This document shows, one piece after another, positions 13,001-25,010 of a DNA stretch of 64,000 nt (position 1 is the first letter of the stretch; each line of letters opens with the position of its first letter). Both the position numbers and the translations under genes were made by a program. The stretch spans positions 23,734,194 to 23,798,193 of the forward strand of contig CM038703.1 of NCBI GenBank assembly GCA_021613375.1. The letters are read 5' to 3'. The notes under the pieces are model-generated. The model worked only from the letters and a program-made list of their open reading frames with translations, had not been told where the DNA came from and did not search any database. This DNA is from Megaleporinus macrocephalus. Lineage: Eukaryota > Chordata > Actinopteri > Characiformes > Anostomidae.

Positions 13001-15872
13001 GTTAAAATATACTGAACATGATTTGTAATTTGTTTTGTCTTTCAGTTGCTGATGATAATACATTTTATTACTCGTAGGTAGCTATGCAGACATTTGACCC
13101 ATAGAGTCATTGGATATAGCCTCATGCCCTGACCTTGCATGAAAACAAGTGTGTACCTGTATTTATGTTCATTTCTAGCACCATCTGTGCTGTAGTTTTC
13201 TGAAAGTATTTGGTGAGATTCACACATAACCACACATTAAGTCATCAAACAATCCAATTTCTGCTCTTCAATCTGCTTTCCCTATCTCGGCCTGTTCTTT
13301 TGTGCTTTCCTTCTCTGCGATGAGCCACTTACTGACTCTTTCAAGACACAATTCTCCATCAAACAAAAGCAGTGTTAATATATTTAGAAACATAAGCCCT
13401 CAGGGAATTCACATGCATCTATTCTCTCTGCCTCTCGTCTTCTCTTCACATGGAGACTAATCTCAGCAGCTATTTCGACAAGTTTGCTGTTCAGGCAGTG
13501 TATGAGTGGCACACAACATCAGAGTGTGTCATGAAGATGAATGACACCATAGATTTTTGTAGACACTTGATCATCAGATGTTCATACTGAAATCAAGGGT
13601 ATGGTTGGGCGTTTATCCCATCTGTGCTGCAGTAACACTAGCTGTCGGAATATTGCTGAGAGGATTTAATTGCATTCAGCATTAGTAAGATCAGGTTCTG
13701 ATGTCGGATGGTTAGTCCTAGATCACAAACAAACACAACCACAACATATACTAAATGTATTCAATAAAGCTCCCTCACTTCAGAGAATGCAGTTCCACTT
13801 CTTTACAGCCTAATTCTGAACGTTTTCCACTTGCCATTGGGCATAGTGAACTCCAAAGCTGTACATTGTATTGGGAATTAAATAGGTTTTAACTTAAAAA
13901 AGTTAGTGTTTGAGCTGCCTTTAAATTTTTAATTGACTGAATAATGAATAGTAAGGTTGGAAAACAAGAATCTGCGTTTTATGCCCAGAAACGTATTATT
14001 TCAATTCACATAACTCTAAATTTTAAGGCAGTCCAAACACTAACTTTTTAAAGCATAACCCTCTCCCTCCTCTTTTCCCCAGTGTATGGAGATTATATAA
14101 GCTGTGTCTGGATGCTTGGAACATATAATGTACAGCACTGTAGTATAGCTGCTCCATGAGATTGCCCAACATTTGTCCCACTGTACTTGGGTTAGATCCC
14201 GACAACAGAAACAAGATTTGTTACCACATCACAGCCACATTAGTAAAGCCAAGGTACTTGGCGAGAGTGATCTAGAGTCAAAACAGCTGTGTGAATGCTG
14301 GAAGAAAGATTAAATGGCATCCTGGAGGTATTTCTGTAAAACTGTCACTTGACCAAGTGGTTGTGTTATGTAACATAAGAAGCAGGTACAAAGTTAAATG
14401 CCGATTAGCTAAAGGTTTGCTGCAACTATACAAGACTGCTGGTCAGCAGATGGTGTCAGGCCATTGGTGAAAGTCAAAGGCTAACCATAGTTTTGGTTTG
14501 TCCTGCACCGCTGGCTCTAGTTTCAAGCACTAGCAACTAGCAGCAACATTGTTATATTTGTCTTGTGCACAAAACAAGAGTGTATGGTCTTTAAAGCTTG
14601 TGGTAATGGTTTATTAGACCATGACAGACCATTTCCTCATTTCATTTGTCATTGCCGTGACATTGCCAGGTAATTTGCCATGGTGTATTACTGGCACACT
14701 GTCAATCACATGGTTTGCCAAGATGCCTTGAAAGAAAATCACCCTTTATGATCTGATTCCTGTTATTACTCTTAAACTCTTACTCAAATATGTACACAAT
14801 GATAATTTGCTTGTTGGTGATGTGTGATATGGAGACGATATAAAAATACTAGTGTTGCATTTTCACTGTGGTGAATACACACTGTGCATTGCAATATACC
14901 TTGAAATACATTCAAAATACAAAGGTCAACTAATAATGGTACATGGTTAAAGATTGTTCTGCTGTATTTGGACCCAACTAAAGTACTTTACTTGCTTTAA
15001 ATTAACAGATTCAATGCAATTCATTTTGAGCATATTAAATAAACAATGAATCAACGAGTAAATATGTTGCAAATACAGTTAATAGTAATTGAATCTAAAT
15101 ATACTAAATATTTTTGCTAACAATTTACAGGTCTTTCATTTAATTCTTCCTAAATTTCTTCTTTGCTTCTGAGCTACTACAGTAGGTAGAGCTTAGGAAA
15201 AAGCTCTTACCTAATGAGTTTCGGAGTAACCCCTCTTCTGACCTAACCTTGCCCAGTCAGTCAACTGGCTAACAAAACAAGGAGAATGAAAACTGCGTCT
15301 AATTACTGCCAGGAACAAGTAGCTAATACTTAGTTGTATTTTAGCAGAAAATGCAAAAAAAAAATGCAGAGTGTAAGAACTGATTAACTCTAGAAGTAAA
15401 AAAAAAACATTTCACTGTGTCTGCTCACATTGTAATATAGTAGTCTTTTTATTGAACACCGCTAGCCTGAATTGCGTAGTTAACTAGTTATTGACCAGTT
15501 TTGCTCCTAATAGCAGAACATGTACTTTATTATAACAAAATACAGAAAGTCCTGTGTAACACTGAGCTGGTACGATGCGTTACCTGTTCAAATTGGGCAT
15601 AACTATGTCAGATGACTTGTTACTCCAAAAAACATAATGCAGTTTTCTTCACAACATGCCAATATCCCAAAGGAAATGAATAGACTATATATTACTACAA
15701 GTGAAGCGAAAGCAGAAAGCCTGTTTGTACCTTCTTTTCCTAACAGAAAGTCCAGAAAGTGGTATGTGTAGGCCACTCCAGTGTGGGTCTCCACTTGGGC
15801 TTTCCTGAGGGTTGAATAGATCTTCCCTGGAGCCTCATCCGAACCACATGGCTTAGGCAGTCTACAGCCCAT
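811..15872 (-). CDS. rftn1: raftlin, N-terminal part (two coding exons, gene continues off the left edge)
   Basis: Raftlin is a lipid-raft linker anchored on the inner plasma membrane; in mammals it supports B-cell receptor signalling and uptake of TLR3/TLR4 ligands. Two exons are visible: 15731-15872 (start codon, 47 codons plus 1 nt) and 811-994 (184 nt). They join in phase through an intron of about 14.7 kb. The protein begins Met-Gly-Cys, the N-myristoylation (Gly2) and palmitoylation (Cys3) signal of the family, and continues with GKIYSTLRKAQVET, close to the raftlin GNIYSTLKRPQVET block. The second exon has SVRELPVQVCELYQQGF and AAIHPFV, matching the human raftlin SLRDLPAQLLELYQQGF region. 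ELYQQGF and the neighbouring dazl favour RFTN1 over RFTN2. The a or b paralogue cannot be decided. The remaining exons lie left of position 1. Confidence 0.88.
997..1052 (+). repeat. (GA)n microsatellite next to an rftn1 acceptor
   Basis: About 28 GA units with one interruption (GAGCGA). In the sense of rftn1 it is (CT)n and forms the polypyrimidine tract of the exon at 811-994. Confidence 0.95.
1290..1565 (+). mobile_element. Tc1-like transposon remnant
   Basis: After a TA dinucleotide the sequence starts CAGTGCCCTCCACAACTATT, a terminus typical of fish Tc1-like elements. Near 1495-1530 a frame reads SPPDLNPIES, the C-terminal transposase block SPDLNPIE. The middle is deleted. Confidence 0.7.
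1661..1726 (+). repeat. 3' tail of a fish LINE/SINE
   Basis: TAAGTCGCTCTGGATAAGAG, followed by CGTCTGCTAAATG and a short TGTAAA repeat, is the shared 3' tail of many fish L2-like LINEs and their SINE partners. Confidence 0.6.
2268..2752 (+). other. doubtful two-exon open segment on the plus strand
   Basis: Segment 2268-2336 is flanked by TTTGTAG and GTAGAG and reads SEQQTPSDATDDPEEAMFTA-QT. Segment 2694-2752 follows TTTATTCAG and, in phase, reads SSSMKEKSGSDLGVKLLG and TGA. I do not recognise the product. It may be chance or a relic of another gene inside the rftn1 intron. Confidence 0.2.
3063..3390 (+). mobile_element. internally deleted Tc1-like element
   Basis: It begins after TA with CACTATGTGTCCAAAAGTAT, a Tc1-like terminus, and continues into degraded transposase 3' sequence ending in CTGACCTCACTAATGCGCTT. 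The opposite terminus is not clear. Confidence 0.55.
4503..4528 (+). repeat. (CA)n microsatellite
   Basis: Thirteen CA units in the rftn1 intron. Confidence 0.9.
8344..8932. mobile_element. nonautonomous DNA transposon with ACAACCCCAATTCC terminus (copy A)
   Basis: It starts ACAACCCCAATTCCAAAAAA and ends with the inverted complement, ...GCGTCCCAACTTTTTTAGTA then TTGGAGTTGT. The internal sequence resembles the copies at 26.6, 45.9 and 49.2 kb. I know this terminus from many teleost genomes but do not name the family. Confidence 0.7.
12270..12425. repeat. dispersed teleost repeat fragment
   Basis: Contains ACTTTTACTTTTATAATTTA and GTAATGAATGTGAATACTTT, sequence that I associate with a common fish interspersed repeat. 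Borders are not defined. Confidence 0.3.
12484..12840 (+). mobile_element. hAT-like transposon remnant with BED-type transposase start
   Basis: The left end is CAGAGGTCAC. Near 12712 a frame reads KKRKVDGENRIF, resembling the start of hAT transposases of the GTF2IRD2-like group. It is broken by a stop soon after, so this is a pseudogene fragment. Confidence 0.4.
15731..15872 (-). CDS. rftn1: rftn1 first coding exon
   Basis: The start codon is at 15872-15870 and the reading frame is open to a GT donor at 15730-15729. It encodes the acylated N-terminus MGCRLPKPCGSDE and the conserved IYSTL/QVET block. A potential AG acceptor lies two bases before the ATG, so this is probably exon 2 of the transcript, with exon 1 non-coding. 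A (GT)n run in the sense direction sits just upstream of the acceptor. Confidence 0.87.
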
Positions 15873-15885
15873 TTCTACACACCTG

Positions 15886-15888
<3 letters not shown>

Positions 15889-15930
<42 letters not shown>
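15889..15930 (+). repeat. (CA)n microsatellite upstream of the rftn1 start exon
   Basis: About 20 CA units, reading (GT)n in the rftn1 sense, ending some 15 bases before the acceptor of the first coding exon. Confidence 0.9.
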
Positions 15931-15936
<6 letters not shown>

Positions 15937-17104
15937 AGAGAAAGAGAGAGAAAGAGAGAGAGAAGAATGAATATGTATAATTTATTCAAGATATTCATTT
16001 ATTCATTGATGTATTGATTTACCTGATTGTCTTGGCAGTACAATTACTAATTGTCATGCTAACTAACTCTGATTGACATTCAAATTGAAAGGGAACATAA
16101 ATATGCAGAACGGAAGGGCATGAGCACAGCCAAATGAGTTCAGACACTTGCTCTCATGTGCACATGCATAATATGGCAAAGCAGATTTTCTGGAATTTAA
16201 TCTCACCCCCACACTCCCAACACAAACACACATAAGCCTCACTCTTCACCTGCAGATATCCCTCTCTCTCCTGCCAACACACAGACACACACACATGTTC
16301 CCGGCATAAGCTATCAGATAACAGCGACACAGGAAATCATATTTGATCAGTGAGGCCAGATCCAATTATGGAGTGGAATTGAGCGTGAGGCTGGTGAATT
16401 AGTGTGTAGCTAATTCTAATGACTGTTACATCTCCAGTGCGAGGCCGTAGCAAACAACAGTCTAACGCAAGGTGACAGCGGTGCCACCGCTGGACTAACA
16501 GTGTCCTGCAAAAAGGATGACTGGTTGGCTACACTAGTTTGCAAAGGTCTGGAGAGGTAGAGCAGGTGAAACAGAGATAAGGCAGACATGACCAAGAAGG
16601 GTGAGGAAGATATGACTAGGGGCCTCTGGTCAAAAGCACGTCACAATGCAAATGGAGGTCAGCTACATGAGTGAAAAGGGCCACTGCAGTGTTGAGATTA
16701 GCCTACATTAAGATTAACACAGCAGCCCGCTGTACTCTGGCAGAAACTCAGTGACATGAGCTTCAGTTCCTGGCCAAAAGCATTTGATAGTTATTGATAT
16801 TACAAATACATTTCCAAATTCACTGATAATGACATATCTATCAATTTTGGTATTGCAATGCTTTTGTCAAAGCATGTAACTGTGTTTCATACTAACCCTG
16901 TTATCTTATCCTCATCTATCCACTAACCAATATAACCAATATAACTCAGAATTTCAGTATTTCTTGAATTGTTAAGCTGCATCTCTATATTCAAGAAACT
17001 CTTTTGACCCCAAATACATTCTGATACACCATCAAATACTAAAACTAAAACAATTTCATAAAAACCTATACATTTTTGCACCCCTTTCACCATGTTTTTC
17101 AAAA

Positions 17105-17615
17105 GTCAGGACCCCCACGGGACCACCACAGATCAAATATTATTTAGGTGGTGGATCATTCTTAGCACTGCAGTGACACTGATGTGGTGGTGGTGTGTTA
17201 ATGTGTGTTGTGCTGGTACGAGAGGATCAGACACGGCAGTGCTGTTAGAGTTTTTAAACACTGAGTCCACTCACTGTCCACTCTGTTAGACATGCCTACC
17301 TTGCTAATTCACCTTGTATATGTAAAGTCAGAGACGATAGCCCATCTGTTGCTGCAAAGTTTGTGTTGGTCATCCTCTAGTCCTTCATCAGTGGTCACAG
17401 GAGCCAGCCCACAGGACACTGTTGGCTGGATGTTGCTGGTTGTTGGACTTTTCTCAGTCCAGCAGTGACACTGAGGTGTTTACTAAGTCCAGCAGCACTG
17501 CTGTGTCTGATCAACGCATACCAGCGTAACACACACCAACACCACCACATTAGTGTGTCACTGCAGTGCAGAGAATGATCCACCTCCTAAATAATACTGG
17601 CTCTGTGATGGCATC
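17105..17615. repeat. palindromic nonautonomous transposon (fold-back type)
   Basis: The left arm (from about 17105, including GGTGGTGGATCATTC, GCACTGCAGTGACACTGATG and GTTAATGTGTGTTGTGCTGG) reappears as its complement in the right arm (about 17440-17615). The arms are around 170-200 nt, imperfect, around a centre of about 140 nt. No coding content. Confidence 0.65.
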
Positions 17616-20600
17616 TGTAAATAATACTGGCAGCTGACCACTGATTCTTACTATGTTGCAACAGGTAAAGTGGAAGTGAAAATCTGAAATAATTTTTGAT
17701 ATGGTTTGAAAGCAATGACACACTGTGCTCCAGAGTTGAACTGGAACTATGTATGCAGCTCTGGGAGATCATATACTGTTGTCAATGTCCACAATTAAAA
17801 AAATGGCTGGTTTTATATTTTGAGACATATTAAGAGTTTTTGATTAAAGTAACATTGGGCATACAGACCTGACCTAAACTTAAAAAACTGTGGTTCTGAA
17901 TTATCCATTATTTGGTTGCTGTAGAACAAGTGGTAATTCTCTTGCATTTATTTTACAAAACCTGAAAAAATGCTGATGACAAAGTGCTCTGCTCTTGTTC
18001 TCCTTGCAAATTACACTTTGTGTTGTCAGAGACAGCAACAGAAGTTAAGATACACAGAGTGGCTGCATGCCTGTCTTAAAGTAAGAACTTGTTAAGAAAT
18101 TTACACAGTGTCCCCCCAAATAAAAATAACCCACCACCAGAAAATGCACAATCCCATCACCTACACCTTCATTCTTTCCAGTCCAGAAAAAGCATTCCAA
18201 GTTTAGCATCAAACTTCATCGCTTTACGTGCCAACGTCTCCAGTAGTGGAAAGCAACGCCAAAGTTAACTCCTATTTTGCTTTTATTTATATTAGTTCTT
18301 TTGTTTGCTGAGGATTCCTGCCAAGAGTGGACAGTCGCTTGCCAAGAGCATCAGCCATGGCTGCATTAACTATTCCTTTCTTTGGCTATCTCCCCTTAAA
18401 TGATCTAGCAGGAACAGGGCCTTCAACATGACAGACAAGTTGTTCGAATATGGCCTTGCTACTTTTTCATCCTCTCATGTTGGACTGATTTGACACAGCG
18501 CTACAGTGTGAAACTGGAGACAGGGTGGGCTGGGCAAGTTCATTAGTGTGCTAGATTCAGGAAATATATGCAACATGATATAACATGATATATTTAAACA
18601 CTGAAACTATCGGGGAACTAACATGAGGCTAATGCAGCAGGTAATACAACCAAATAATCAACACAGAAACAGCATACAAATGCAGCAGTTACTGTTTACT
18701 CTTTTGAAATGTAAATACATCATGAGTGGTTTATCACAAAGCTGTATTTGTTTGGAATAATCTTCACAATTGGTGGCAAATCTGTAAACCTGGTCTTCAT
18801 ACGGAATTAAAACTTTCACAAATATAAATCTTCTAGGGTCCCCTTGCTTCTGGTACTTACAATTAAAGCCTTAAAAGCTTAAGGTGTTCCGCAGAACGAA
18901 CCACTATCAACTCCCTCCTGATAGACTAGCCAGAACCAAAAACTAAATAGTCTCTAACATGTTACTTGGACATCTACACGAGGAACAAGGAGCTTGAGCC
19001 TTAGAGGTTGTGTGTGTATAAAAATGTAACCCTTACATCAAAAAATTTTACAAATCAGTTAAAATTAAGCACCAAGTTCATTTTACATCTTGCAGACACT
19101 GAGAGGTTGATTACAACTTTTAGAATTGTTCTGGGTATAGGTTTTACACATGTTCTGGAAATGTTAGCTTATTATAGAATTCTGTAAATTGGTTAACACC
19201 ATGCTGAAAGTGTTAAACCATAATTATGTGCAAATAATGTTTTAGAGACTATTCTGATTTTTATTATAAGCACTTACACACCAAACCGTAAAATTCCACT
19301 TTCAAGTTAAGTCATACTTAGTATAACACCCCACCAATTAGAAAAATGGATGCCTGAATCACCACAAAGCTGACTCAAACCATGCCAAGTGGTCATGCTT
19401 CTATCTACTAGGTCTGGGTGAGACCTAAAAATATTTGATGGTAAAAAAAATAGAAATTAGTAATTACATTGCTTACAGTAATGCTTTCAGATGGAGACAT
19501 TTCAGACTGCAACCAATTTCCAAGCACACCTGCACACTGCAATTTCCTAACATCTTCAACTCATATTTTCTGTCAGGTCTATTCTCAACATGATGATCAT
19601 CAAACTTTAAGCATCGCCAATGGGTTACTTGTCAATTGTCGAAGATTTCTGATTACATTGACCTGTTCAAGCCTGTTATCTCTGAAAATGTAAAAATAAG
19701 TATATCACATATCTAAAACAATAGCCATGTTGAAGCCTAAAGTACTTTAGCCCTCCTCAACAGTATGTCATACAGAGTTCGAAACCAAATAAGCAAGTCT
19801 GTTGGTAAATTGACTACTTTTTGGGATTTAGCTACATTTGCTTACATCTCGTAGGAAACCTTGTACACGAGACATGTCTTGGTTGTTTGACATTTATATT
19901 GAGGAGAAAATTGAATGAACTGCTAAAAACATCAGCACTCTAGTAGGAAGCAGGCTTCAAATTATTGCTGAAACCTAAAGAACAAAATTACACTGTCCAA
20001 TCACGCACACCCTACTCACTCAAATACAGACAAATTCCGAAATCCGAGACTTGTGCAGAAAAAATCTTGACCAATGGAAAGTTTCATACTGAGCTAGCAA
20101 ATTTAATATACTTTGTATTGTTGTCAAGACTGAAAGCAGTGTGTATAGGTAATGTTAGCCCCTAGCAAGCTCCAAATAATTACCATAGCTATGATGACCT
20201 AGTTTATTTACACAAAGGCTTATTTTATTTTCCTGTCTGTGTCTATTTAGACATGTTTGCTCCATATGAATCAGAGCAGAGCTCAATAAACTCATTCATA
20301 ACTGTAAAACAGCATCTGGCCATTTTTTGCCCAGACACCTTATAATTAAACATCAGAAAGCAACCTATGTTGCTTTCTATGTTCCAACCTATGTTCCAAC
20401 CTAGCTCATCAGCAGCAGCATATGTGATCCTTGAGGTCTATGATCTGCCCATTAAGTGGTAAGTTAGTACAAAATTTCAGTAGAACTTACAAACTGGCTG
20501 CCAAAATTAAACCTGACACTTATTGGACAATTAAATTTCAGCTTAGAACGAATGAATAAATAAAACAAAGAGCAAATTCTGCTAGCAAACTTTTCTGTTT

Positions 20601-21254
20601 GGCTTAAGTGAAAAATAAAATTAATTAATGATGCAGTTAGCCTTTTCAGTGCCAATGGAATAGGAATCTACGTCTACCGGCTAGACAATGATATAAGCCA
20701 AGCATTCTGGCCTGTTCTGCCCTTTCTGCTAAGTTGTCGGGCACATCATAACTGGCACTAATTGGCCTGGAAACACATAGGTAGCCCAGATCATTGGCTT
20801 GTTTAATGTTCTTGAGATAGCCAGAATCATTCCTACAGAAACAGGACAAGCACGGTTTCAGTCTTGATTTTGGAATGAATACATTCACTTGGCAAAATAT
20901 CCAGTTACTAACTGAAACTTTAAAAAATGACAGCACAGCTGCACAAGGATATTTCACACACTGTATCCAGAACATATAATTACACACTCAAACCTTTCTA
21001 TGTCCAGACACACCAGACATGCACATACTCTAGTATGCTATGTTAGTGAGTTGGGAACAATGGCGGGAAACTGCAGAGGAGAAAATAAATGCAGTGCTTA
21101 ATATAAGGGAGATGATAAGGAGCAGTAATGTGTCAAGAGCTTGTGCTCCACAGAATAGGGAAATGCATGCTTGGCCTCATTGTTCATGTAGTGTGTAAAG
21201 TTCTGACCTCGCAAGAACATAAACTTATGACCCTTTTAAAGTTTTTCAGTGTGG

Positions 21255-21600
21255 AACTAGGAAATTTGACCATTTTAGCCCAGTTTTATTTAACCTACAC
21301 TGGTTGCCAGTTAAGTTCTGCATTGAATACAAAATTCTTCTAGTGACATAAAGCTCCAAACGGCATTGCTCCTTAGTATCTGAGTGAACTTATCTCCAAC
21401 TATGTAACAACACGTCCACTTCACAAGGTGCTGGCTCACTGTTAGAGACTTACATTAGGCGGTAGAGGCTTTTTCATATAGAGGTTTGGAATGACCTTCC
21501 AGTTAGTGTTCAGAACTCCAGTTAGTGTTCAGACCTTCCAGTTAGTGTTCAGATACAGCCTCAATTTTTCAGTCTAAGAGGTTTTGGTAAATAGTTTGTC
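21255..21600 (+). mobile_element. L2/CR1-like LINE fragment (C-terminal ORF2 region)
   Basis: The frame reads LHWLPVKFCIEYKILLVT with later SYLSELISNY-like and VWNDLPV-like residues, the typical end of fish L2-like reverse transcriptase ORFs, with stops. A unit CCAGTTAGTGTTCAG is repeated three times at 21499-21553. Confidence 0.65.
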
Positions 21601-24126
21601 CTTTAGATAAAAGGTGCAGATCTGGATGTTTATTGACAGAGAGTATTCTGGTAAATGTACAATGTTGGTGCTGACGTCCCGCCGCACTCATGCCCTCAAT
21701 CAATTTTGTTGACAGTGGAGTGGAGGGGCACTGACATCACAGTGAGCCATCATGTCTTTGTTACCTTCAGGCTCCCTTTTTGCTGCACCATATACTGGAT
21801 GCCCCTGCCTACAATCTGGACAGGTTTTCCCACCACGAGCTTCTTGTTGTCCAGTGCTTTGTGAAAAACTTGCCTGCATCCCACTAGCACCTTCAAAGAT
21901 TAGATTTGCTTACGTAATCTTCTCTTGCTCTCACAAACTTATCCGTCCTTTCTTCCACTACTTTACAAAACACTGTTGTTAGCCCACTATGACTATCATT
22001 TTTTATTCTTTTTTTTGTTGTTAAACAAATTAAATTGTGCTTATTTTTCAAATGTGCCACCTTTTATTTTATGTATTAAATACAATTTTATGTATAAAAA
22101 GACTAAACTACTATCACACATAAAAAACACAACCTGAGTATTTTTCCTTTGACAAGCCAAAAAAAAAACATTGCTTAAAACATTGCAATTATTAGTTTTC
22201 TATATACTTTGAAATAAGCAGCTGTCCTTTACACTGTGTGAACATTTCTTGATGAATGGAGTAGAAATGCTCCGAAATGCTTCAACTAAAATCTCTTCAC
22301 ACTAATTTATATTCGGATGTTACAATTTAATTATTGTTGTTGATCTATTTTACCTTCCTAATTTTACAGATTATTATTATGGCCGACATTATATTTTTTG
22401 TGAAATTTCACACACATACATCAGAATTTTGCATATTTTTCACATACAAATATAACATTATAGAATTTATTTTAGCTGCCTTTAAATGTTTCATTTAAGT
22501 TAGATCAAAAATGTATTCATCTTCACACAAAAAACTATTCCACAGCAACCCAGCAGTGTCTGCTTATTCAGAGTGATGTTGCAGAGACCCCTCTAAGAGA
22601 GGACTGTGTATGTGTATCTCTGTTAGCAGAAGTTAGGTTGAAATGACTGTGCAGCAATGATAGCACACCTGCCTCACATTTATTATCCTCATAATCATCT
22701 CCATCTATCTCTCCCTCCATCCCTCTCTTCCCCCAGCTCTCTGAAACCAGCCGCTCTATCATTCAGTCTGTAGTTTGTCACTCAGATCTGTCCCACTGCA
22801 CGTGCGTGTCTGCGCTCACCCACACTTCAGAAATACTGTCTGCAGGTAACCCTCAGGTAGCAAGCACACCCTCTGCTTTTACAGCGATCTCTCACCTTCT
22901 AACACACCAGGGTTAATACAGTTGCCTGAAACTATTACTAACACAGAAACAGAGAAAAATGTGCCTGTTAACAATTACAAAAGTAATACAATAGGTCTCA
23001 AAAACATGAAAATAAATTCAAATAAAGTAAAGAAAGAACTAACTAAAATTACATTTACTGAGAAAAATATTTTTGTGAGTTTAGAATTGAAACTTCGGTG
23101 TTTTGCCATCTTGGTCCAAGCTGGAGCTGAGTTGAGCTGAGCTCAGTCTACTGTTGAATTATTTTTGCTCCATCTAACCAAATACCTACATCTGCATCAC
23201 TCACCAGAAAAAAACAAGAATTAAAACTATTACTTTTCAGAAAATAAAAACAAAACTAAAACTACTAGACCAACTGAAACTGGAAAAAAAAACACAGATT
23301 AAAAACTACAATTCAAATGAAAAACAATAAAAAATTATTATTTTTACTTATTATTATTATTATTACTTATACAAGAGGTCTGCATCCATGTGGGACTAAA
23401 TGTTTTAGTGTCATGCGCGGAAGCAAGCCGTTCACCAATCCAACATAAAAACTGAAACTAAGCAAATATTTTTTATAAAATACTACTACTAATAATGATA
23501 ATATTGAAATACTTGCATAAATAATTAACGTAAATAATAAATAAAGTAAAAAACTCATTCTAAATAGTCACAATACAATCATGTGAATAACACATAAACG
23601 GCAACTGTACTATAGAAATGGTGAAGCCTTTAGACAGTCAGTCTCTAGACTGTGGAAAGTTCTGTAAAGCAAAGTAAATACATTACAACTTGACTGACTA
23701 AAGGCATGTCTGAGATAAGCCAGCTATTATCAGTAGTGATTATTTTTATGAAAAACTTGCTGGTTGAAATGCCTACATTGTAGACGAGACCAGAACAAAT
23801 GTTGCTGATTGGGATATTTTCAGGGGGTTTTAGCGTTCAAGCAGCCTTTGTAAGCATAACTGAGGAAGCCCACACCAGCAGGATCTCACTAATACACGCA
23901 TGTTTGCAGTAACACATTTCCTGTATATTCCTGTTTCATGTATAGTAGGCTCAGCTTAAGTAGGTCTGGGCTCAACAGCTTTGCAGACAGCTAACAGGTA
24001 AGTTCCTCTAAAAATATTCAGTAATGCTTCATGAACGATTTACAGTAAGAACACAAACTACAAGGTAAGATATACATTTGTTTGTCTGTTAAAAGCTTCA
24101 GGTGCTTGCATAGAAGGCCTAAGCCA

Positions 24127-24155
<29 letters not shown>
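24127..24155 (+). repeat. (ATT)n microsatellite
   Basis: About 9 ATT units. Confidence 0.85.
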
Positions 24156-24157
<2 letters not shown>

Positions 24158-24822
24158 GTGGGAAGTAAAAAACCTGCTTGATGCAATAAAAAAAAAACGT
24201 ACTAAATGAATCAACAAAATCAACAAAAAAAGTATATGATGCGGATGCAAAAACAGTCCAAAGTCAGTTACAGTAAAATCATGCACTTGTTCCTCATCTT
24301 TTGAGGTGCCAGATTGTGTTGGCACAAAATTAATTTTTTTATGATTGAATAAAGATGACCAATTAGTCAAACTGATTTAAATCTAATTTAAAAAACTGTT
24401 TAAAGACTAACTAGCAATGAGTTTGAAAAAAACAAAGCAACAATGCATGAGGCCCTGCTAAAACACAGACGACCCAGAATCCAAACAGGTGAGAGTATGA
24501 GAGGAGGAGAATCACCTGCAGGACAAAAGCAGTGAGGAGTAGAAAGTGGAAAATGAGCAAGAGTGTAATTAAGCTGGGGAAAGCAGCTGCACTAGCTTAA
24601 ATAAATAAACTTGAATAGCTTTGAACACATAAGTGAACATGTAACCATCAATCCACAGAGTTTGAGACATATAAAAGAATTGTAGTACTATTGGGCTATG
24701 GCCTTTCACACAGAATCAAAAAGCAGAAGTCAGAGCTTTCAACAGTAAACGTAAAGAGCAGAACATACCTGCAAACATTGAAATCATAAGCATACCTCCG
24801 GTGCTCTGCAGCAGGGGCTTAC

Positions 24823-25010
24823 CAGTTTAGATGTGAGCCAACAAGCAACCCTGTCAACACTCCACCTTTTATTTAGTTTGTCCTCTTCGTATTTCCTACT
24901 TCAGTCTTCAGCTCTGTCAGTGCAGAGTGGAGGCAGGAGAAGTCTGACTGCGTTCTGCGTGTCGTCTTTTCTGCCCAGCAATACAGTGGGAGTGTGTAAG
25001 CAAGCCCCCT
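24823..25010 (-). other. rftn1: possible non-coding first exon and promoter of rftn1
   Basis: On the minus strand the sequence ends in a good 5' splice site, AACTG/GTAAGC, at 24823/24822. It is more GC-rich than its surroundings and contains no long open frame. It lies about 9 kb upstream of the first rftn1 coding exon, whose ATG is preceded by an acceptor. A 5' UTR exon here would fit, but nothing in the sequence proves transcription, and the right boundary is a guess. Confidence 0.3.

Larger units (their letters stand above)
995..15730 (-). other. rftn1 intron between the two visible coding exons
   Basis: This large intron holds Tc1-like remnants, a LINE/SINE tail, one copy of an ACAACCCCAATTCC-type element, an hAT-like remnant and microsatellites, each listed separately. 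Nothing else coding was recognised, except a doubtful pair of plus-strand exon-like segments at 2268-2752. Confidence 0.8.
15873..24822 (-). other. region upstream of the rftn1 start, probably intron 1
   Basis: No convincing exon was found. The region contains a palindromic nonautonomous element (about 17105-17615), an L2-like LINE fragment (about 21255-21600) and short simple repeats. The minus-strand open frame at 20646-20987 has no recognisable family and no supporting splice context. Confidence 0.55.

Noticed and set aside
20646..20987. Minus-strand 113-codon frame
   Set aside because: No recognisable domain, no splice context, and no support from a neighbouring exon.
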